NCBI GenBank assembly: GCA_022848785.1
Contig: JAJISK010000059.1
Coordinates: 1-5,604 of the forward strand
Length of the DNA: 5,604 nt
Reading direction: 5' to 3'
Origin: Thermoplasmatota archaeon
GTDB taxonomy: Archaea > Thermoplasmatota > Thermoplasmata > RBG-16-68-12 > JAJISG01
A program made the translations under genes and the position numbers. Below, piece after piece: positions 5,106 to 5,604 of this stretch. The first letter of the stretch is position 1. Each line of letters opens with the position of its first letter. The notes beneath the pieces were generated by a model. It did no database searches. It saw nothing but the letters and a program-made list of their open reading frames with translations, and was not told the origin of the DNA.

Positions 5106-5363
5106 TATGCGATGGCACGACTTGACGGTTGCAGTATGTTAGCGCGACAGCCCCTGTCATTTACAGTCAATGTTGTAGGAGGCGGGGCCCTAGCGAGGCC
5201 GTGCGGCTACCCGAATACCCTCGCTCATTCGCAGAGCCCTAGTCGCCTTCCGACCTCTTCGCACCGGGGTAACTGTTTAGAGCCTCTCGTGCCGGTCTCG
5301 GGAGGAGAGATCCGCCATCCCTGATTGTTCGGTGTCAACCAGCCTGATGTCCGGGAGGCGGGG
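5106..5363. other. Non-coding gap between the small-gene cluster and the ABC-2 permease
   Basis: No frame here shows a convincing start, family resemblance or sustained codon bias. It should hold the promoter of the small-gene cluster on the minus strand. Weak TATA-like candidates are TGTAAATG (5158-5165) and TAACATACT (5133-5141). The palindrome GACAGCCCCTGTC (5146-5158) abuts the first. I see no tRNA-like cloverleaf and no clear T-rich terminator for the permease gene. Confidence 0.5.
5146..5158. repeat. Palindrome beside a TATA-like element
   Basis: GACAG and CTGTC are perfect 5-bp arms around CCC. On the minus strand it directly follows TGTAAATG, the position of an operator if that element is the small-gene promoter. 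Confidence 0.3.
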
Positions 5364-5603
5364 CTAAACCTTGATTCTACGGAAGGCCAGAACGGCCAGG
5401 AAGAAGACCGCTGCCCCCTCCGCAACCAGGGCGAGCCCTTCCCACAGTACAAAGGGCGAGGCCAATCCGAACAGGCCAAAGCGAAGCACATCGGCGGCGT
5501 GGGTGAGGGGGTTCAGGTATAGGACGGCCTGGATGGCCGGCGGAGCCGCGCTCGCCGGGTAGAAGGCGGAACTGAGGAACATGAACATGAGGATGAGGAG
5601 GTT
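5364..5603 (-). CDS. ABC-2-type transporter permease, C-terminal part
   Basis: C-terminal 79 residues of an ABC-2-family export permease; the start lies beyond the window edge. The visible part begins in a transmembrane helix (NLLILMFMFLSSAFYP). It continues with the family's re-entrant region and the characteristic stretch PPAIQAVLYLNPLTHAADVL, then a loop, a final transmembrane helix (LALVAEGAAVFFLAVLAF) and a basic RRIKV tail before TAG. These permeases (DrrB/NodJ-like) dimerise and work with a separate ATPase, usually encoded next to them, to export drugs, lipids or polysaccharides. The ATPase would be upstream, outside the window, and the substrate cannot be inferred. The nearest downstream gene is the 29-residue membrane peptide, after a gap of about 280 nt. 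Confidence 0.9.
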   Translation of the reverse strand, partial: NLLILMFMFLSSAFYPASAAPPAIQAVLYLNPLTHAADVLRFGLFGLASPFVLWEGLALVAEGAAVFFLAVLAFRRIKV

Positions 5604-5604
5604 C

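Noticed and set aside
4988..5170. Minus-strand open frame of 60 codons over the small peptide gene
   Set aside because: A different frame of the same stretch gives a clean hydrophobic helix with a perfect RBS; this one has neither.
1..5604. Mobile elements, CRISPR arrays, rRNA or tRNA genes
   Set aside because: No terminal inverted repeats, transposase motifs, spaced repeats or cloverleaf folds were seen on either strand.

Overview
The window is GC-rich and gene-dense. It looks archaeal, possibly a high-GC Thermoplasmatota-like lineage. This is an inference: one gene has an archaeal-style TATA box placed for leaderless transcription, others have strong GGAGG ribosome binding sites, and the ECF, DMT and ankyrin genes are all of kinds found in archaea. 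A GC-rich bacterium cannot be excluded from the sequence alone.

Positions 1-2341 (+ strand) carry the energy-coupling module of an ECF-type vitamin or metal uptake transporter: two ABC ATPases and the EcfT transmembrane protein. They are packed with overlaps of 23 and 4 nt, so they probably form one operon. The first ATPase starts outside the window. Its reading frame is interrupted by an in-frame TGA at 23-25, between where the Walker A motif should be and the Q-loop. The substrate-binding S component is not in view and would be expected upstream or elsewhere.

Positions 2373-3539 (- strand, convergent with the ECF operon) hold a ten-helix EamA/DMT-family transporter. A small unrecognised protein of 93 residues lies 21 nt upstream of it on the same strand. 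Positions 3693-4381 (-) encode an ankyrin-repeat protein of about 230 residues. Its frame is broken at a C7/G7 double homopolymer that forms a perfect hairpin, and the remaining repeats continue in the -1 frame.

Positions 4539-5082 (-) look like a compact cluster of three small genes: a 29-residue single-helix membrane peptide with a strong Shine-Dalgarno site, a possible 54-residue protein whose ribosome binding site overlaps the preceding stop, and a 93-residue unrecognised protein joined to it by an ATGA overlap. Only the last was long enough to be obvious; the two smaller ones came from reading the gap. Positions 5106-5363 hold no convincing gene. The window ends inside the C-terminal part of an ABC-2-type export permease (- strand).

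The most notable points are the two interrupted genes (premature TGA; homopolymer frameshift), which need read-level checking, and the undescribed-looking small-gene cluster. I see no RNA genes, mobile elements, CRISPR arrays or origins.
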